Below, piece after piece: positions 59,732 through 64,000 of a stretch of DNA of 64,000 nucleotides. The DNA comes from Ischnura elegans (lineage: Eukaryota > Arthropoda > Insecta > Odonata > Coenagrionidae): assembly GCF_921293095.1 (NCBI RefSeq), contig NC_060251.1, positions 62,389,585 to 62,453,584 of the forward strand, read 5' to 3'. The position numbers were made by a program, and so were the translations under genes. How positions within the stretch are numbered: the stretch's first letter is position 1; each line of letters starts with the position of its first letter. Under the pieces are notes generated by a model. The model saw nothing but the letters and a program-made list of their open reading frames with translations, was not told the DNA's origin and ran no database searches.

Positions 59732-60629
59732 CTTGGTAGGCCCCTTCTTCCATTGCCGGCACTGTCCTTTAGCCAATCAGAACGCAAGGCCGCTAACAGC
59801 GATTGCACGCCACGATTGGTTCTTAATTGAATGATATATACTATAGTTGTAAATGCGGAAAGTGGCGGAAGAAGGATGCGAGCGAATAAGCGATGGAGAA
59901 AGGGAAGGTTGGAATGACCGCCTGATACAGAAAATGATAGGTCGAGCGATCATTCATTTGGTCCCTGAAAACCTATCGCACAAGCTATCATTCAGAGAGA
60001 CGGAAAAAAAGGATCGTGCGATTCAGGCTTGAGCAATTTGGAATGAACATAATAGGACGGACATCTAGAATAAAATAGGGAAAAATACACTTGTGGAGGT
60101 GAAAAAAAAATATATATATACCATAATTAGAAAAATAGCATTCAATGTTATTCAACGAGAGTTGATGTATTCGTGTTATGACGGTGTTCTCAGTCTCATC
60201 GACAAGGTCTGTGGCCTCATCCACGTGTGAGTTTGCAGCTGCGTGTTTGAAGGTCACAGCTTCAACTGTCACGTGACATTGAATTACGAGCTTATTTTAT
60301 TTTCATTGGTTGAAAATTCCTGGCGACCTCACGTATCCGTTTCACTTTCATTTCCGAATTCATTCAGATGGCCGCTAGTGGGATCATTCATACACGGTGT
60401 GTCCACACCTTCCGCGGTCGTTTACACTCGCAACTCAAATAGGTAGCTGTATCTATATTCCCTCAAGTGTCAACCTGCTGACCGGAAAACCGAGGTGAGG
60501 TTCGTCGTTGGCTAATCATCGCAGCCGGTGTTGTACCGGCCAATTGGGAACGTGTTTGGAATTCGTTTGCCATGTACGTGATATTCGATTGATAGAGGAT
60601 GTTTTGAGAATTCCAATATAGAAGTAAGG

Positions 60630-61765
60630 ATTAGTAACAATTTATCAGGTGCGACGTATGGTACCTGTTTCTCTATGTAAACGAGGCTGGGACGTTGACA
60701 GCAAGTGAGAAATCAGTAGTGGAAGCATTCGAAGTGTGGTGCTTCCGTAGAATTATGAAGATAAAATGAATCGACCGAGTAAGTAATTAAAGAAAGCTAA
60801 GAAGACAGGAAGATAGGACCAGTCTTCTATAAATCTTAAGGAGACGACGGAACAACTTAGTAGGCCGCACCGTGATACATGATGGCCCAGTGGCGTAACT
60901 AGGAATCTACATCTACATCTACATAATACCCTGCGAGCCACCTCTAGGGTGTTTGGCAGGGGGGAATATGCCTTGGGAGGGGATGAAGGGGCCTGAGTTG
61001 GGGACTAGGGTGCCTCTTTTTTCCACTTTTCTTTAGGAGCGAATCGTAATACCCGGCAAAAGTTGCGTACCCGGGTGAGTATTACAGATATGATTTTTTT
61101 CAAAATCATTTAATATCTTCTGTTCGCCATTTTGTCCTGAAATTTCGAAATTTTTAACGAAAAATGTTAAAAATGTAAATAAGTTAAATTTGGTTTTAGC
61201 AAGCACTCATTTTTTCCAATTGAGTAGAACATTGGTCTTTCCTTGATATTTTAGACCAAATACGTCAGCTCTATTGCTTTTAATTATCGAGAAAAATGAC
61301 CTTTTATCGTGGTCCCGAAAGCAGTTTTTTGGGGAATGGCAACTGGGGACCCCCCATCCCCTCAGACAAAGGTGGTTCCTGGTGAATTATTGAAAAATGG
61401 CACGCCTGGAAATAGTTTTTACATCATTTCGGCACTTAAAATTTAACTTTAAGCAGATGCTTTTATTATGTGTCAAAACTAGACAGCATTTTTAAATATT
61501 TCTTTTTGTTTCTCAGAGGCTTCGGGGGGGTGGGGGGGGCTGGGTCTATCCCCTCATCCCCCCATATTTACGCCACTGTGATGGCCTATGATGAAAACAA
61601 TCGTAGAAGGACAGGTGGAAGGGAAGAAGGGCAAGGGACGGCCCCGAATAAATTACATAGGTCAGGTTATAAAAGATGTAAAAGAAATACATCACTGTGA
61701 AAAGACTAACGGATTGGAGAGCTGCGTCAAACCAATCTTACGATTGTTGACTTAAGATGATGAGA
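60630..61765 (+). mobile_element. RTE-like LINE 3' tail (ORF C-terminus), split by a hAT element
   Basis: The + strand frame from about 60633 reads FIRCDVW then NEAGTLTASEKSVVEAFEVW then CFRRIMKIK, a stop, and IDRVSN. After the inserted element it resumes as TIVEGQVEGKKGKGRPRI then NYIGQVIKDVKE. This is the C-terminal tail widespread in insect endonuclease/reverse-transcriptase LINEs. The 3' end runs into GATGATGA, a trinucleotide tail typical of RTE elements. Stops and frameshifts make it a dead fragment. The clade call is by resemblance. Confidence 0.8.
60888..61578 (+). mobile_element. hAT-like element, CAGTGGCGTAACTAG family, copy 2 (in the LINE)
   Basis: 691 bp, with ends CAGTGGCGTAACTAG and TTTACGCCACTG. 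Perfect 8-bp target duplication TGATGGCC at 60880-60887 and 61579-61586. It differs from copy 1 by extra interior, including an (ATCTAC)n start and TACCCTGCGAGCCACCTC at about 60903-60962, a motif that looks like a further inserted repeat. Confidence 0.93.
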
Positions 61766-63384
61766 GGATTTTATCACGGTTTCAATCATGTAAGCTAAAC
61801 TTATGCGTTCCAACCATAAAGAGTATTAAATTAATAACACTACTTTTACTATTACTATTACTTTTAAAAATAGCGTCTCCAGTCACAGGTCACAAGTGCT
61901 AATGACATGTGTTGCGGTACGAAATATATGCGTTTTGTGTACTTTTCAAAATATATTTCCCTCCGAGAGGATCCATATGTTCCGCATATATTCCATATGG
62001 ACAAGTATTTTTTCATGCTTTGTTGATTGTTTTAAAATTACGCTTTCAACTTTAAATTTATCAAGGAATTTTGCGAAATTTAGACACTTGTTGATATTAG
62101 CCTCAAGCCTAAATGAGAAGCGGAGGACAACACAGTAGGAGCGCGTGACGTCATCAGCTTATCCGCAGAAGGATTAAGGTCATCAATTTTTCGCCGCAAT
62201 AGCTCAAGATGAATGAGGCGGGCTGAAACTCGGAAAATACTGGTTTATTCATACTTCAAACCAAGGGTACTCTATTAAAGGAGGACCAAGAACATGGCGG
62301 TTAAGCGTTATATCTGCTTTCATTGAGCGTTCATTTTATTCGGCGGCGCCTCTAGGCATCGGTATCACGGTCAGTGTGACTTTCGCCATTAACCGTGGTG
62401 GCAGTGGTCTTTTTTAGTTAAAAATCTTCTCGCATGTGTTAAATTTGTGGTTTATGTGATGTATTGGTTCAGGTCGAATTATTGCCGTGTATTTCCTCGT
62501 GAAAAGTGGATATCGATGACTGCGTGCGCCGCGATTGGCGATTTTTGAAATCTGATTTTAATGCATGCGGAGCGACAGCAATTCTAGCGGCGAAATTGAG
62601 AATCCTCTAATGTAATATTCGTGCCTCAAAATCTACTATAGTCTAAAATAAAAAGAAATTGGCGATAGAACAAGGCATTTCAAGCGAAATTTATTGGGAA
62701 GAAAAATAAATGGAAAAATTCCTCCGAGGATGACCAGGAGAGTAGCACTTACTTGCGGCAAGTCAAGAGGGTATCGAAGTGGCTCGCAAAGCTGAGTGTG
62801 GATGCTTGTGAAAGGCCTTAGACCTTGACAACTTTAGTGGCTGTATGCCAATTATGGGACGCTGCGTCGCCTCTGTCTTTTTCTTACTTCCGTAAGAAAC
62901 GCCTGGAATTCTGGAGGGAAGCTGCTGTTTTATTTTTGGCGCAAACTCTCCTCAAATTTTGTTTGATTTAAGGAAGCAAGGCCATCCCCGGTCATTATGC
63001 GTGAACCACCTTTTGAGATCTAACAAGCAAAAAGCTTCACCTATCGGAAAGGAATTTTTGTCAAGGCCAAGGACTTGATTTAGCCATCAAGAAACCGCAA
63101 TTTACACTGTCCTGCCTGAACGTGAAGTCCACATTTCTGTTCACTCCCCTATAGTAAGGCAATTTGTCTTGTAGTAAGAGTATTTGGACGTTGAATGATA
63201 AATTTAAAGAGATGATTATCTGAGTGGAAGAGCACAATAGTTACTCTCAAAGTGATAAAGCTATTTATTAATGGTGTTTAAACGGCCTTCCTTAATTGAG
63301 GAAAGCTCAGAAAATAGCGCCATAGACGTTCATGCTGTCCCCCTTACTAATACCGATGCATCATTTCAAGTGATTGCTTAGCAC
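61766..63384. other. Non-coding, with a possible promoter-like patch
   Basis: A CpG-richer stretch (62140-62600) holds TGACGTCA (62147-62154), AACATGGCGG and TCAGTG. No splice-linked ORF was found downstream inside the window. Confidence 0.35.
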
Positions 63385-63870
63385 TACAAGCAAGGGGGCT
63401 GCATAGAGGAGGCCCAATTCCATCCTACAGAAGACTGGTTTCTGTTGCCACTTTGGTTGCATTTTAATCGGATTTCAAAAATGTCGGCGACGCGGTGATG
63501 AGTGCAATGCGATCCACTTTTCTTCCCAATATATTGCATTATAATATTTGTCATGGCTAGGAATAGCATTGATATGTTATGAATTTGATAGATCACATCA
63601 TCATGTATATATATATGTCGGTTAACACTCCTAATCGGAAAGTAATGGATTTGATAGATCACCCCATAATGAGTATAAATTTCATGAATACCCCTAATTA
63701 TACTGTATTTCCCCATGAAACTGGGATGAATTTGTCAGTCAGTGACAAGAGTTACGACTTTTATAAAACCATTTTATCCTTTAAGGTCCAAGGGATATAT
63801 CGATGGCTAAGTTCTAACAACACGTATCTCAAAAATAGAAATTATTCGGGAGAGCAAAAAAACGATTAAT
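63385..63870 (+). repeat. Dispersed repeat, second copy, plus a foldback end
   Basis: 63385-63760 matches 20193-20500, with an added internal near-duplication (GGATTTGATAGATCAC-type block). From about 63790 it continues with ATATCGATGGCTAAGTTCTA..CACGTATCTCAAA, the terminal sequence of the foldback MITE at 42381. ORFs here are frames in the repeat. Confidence 0.75.
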
Positions 63871-64000
63871 AGGTATTTTTGATTGTACATTGAAATTTAA
63901 AACCAAACATTTGCATGAATCAGTCAATGGTCGGAAGTGGATTTTATAGATTATAGATACATGCACACACCATTAGAGATGGTGGACACATTGCAAATGA

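Larger units (their letters stand above)
59041..60030. mobile_element. MITE, AAGCCTGAATCACAC family, copy 2 (outer level of a nest)
   Basis: Ends AAGCCTGAATCACAC and GTGCGATTCAGGCTT are inverted at 14 of 15 positions. It is about 445 bp without the nested insertion at 59195-59731. It shares interior blocks with the copy at 45237-45663, which has no insertion at that point. Confidence 0.85.

Overview
The window looks like nuclear DNA of an arthropod, most likely an insect with a repeat-rich genome. It has one widely spaced multi-exon gene, GT-AG introns of 1.7 to 8 kb, AT-rich non-coding DNA, intron-containing tRNA-Ile(UAU) genes and many small transposons. The species cannot be named from the sequence. 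Nothing bacterial or viral was recognised.

The only protein gene I can support lies on the + strand at 14258-36003. It is the insect orthologue of the USP53/USP54 deubiquitinase family, called echinus (ec) in Drosophila. Six exons lie in the window and join in frame to encode 1,573 residues up to a TGA stop. The exon carrying the N-terminus and the USP Cys box was not found and should lie upstream. The zinc ribbon, His box and Asp of the catalytic fold are present. The very long last exon carries a helical segment, proline-rich ligands, an RVxF-like motif and a C-terminal four-cysteine knuckle.

Positions 1-14257 hold no recognised exon, and may be a 5' intron or flank. They contain two degenerate tandem arrays (1.0-2.3 kb and 2.4-3.7 kb), a 73-bp near-perfect palindrome made of two Penelope-like termini, a small foldback element, and further repeats. 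The introns carry SINE-like sequences and hAT-type MITEs.

Positions 36004-64000 are gene-poor and dominated by mobile DNA. They hold a decayed Penelope-like GIY-YIG remnant (37.4-37.9 kb), several hAT-like non-autonomous families with 8-bp target duplications, and a tRNA-derived SINE inserted in one of them (47.8 kb). There are two tRNA-Ile(UAU) genes (47.3 and 53.4 kb) and a 1.56-kb inverted-repeat transposon with an internal minisatellite (51.8-53.4 kb). A three-deep nest of transposons sits at 59.0-60.0 kb, and an RTE-like LINE tail split by a hAT MITE at 60.6-61.8 kb.

The observation most worth following is that three loci with Penelope-like termini share a hammerhead-like layout. A GATG-like box, a stem and a GAAAC-like box recur, while the stem sequences differ but still pair. 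The window also records insertion order clearly, because empty-site copies of several hosts are present in the same sequence.
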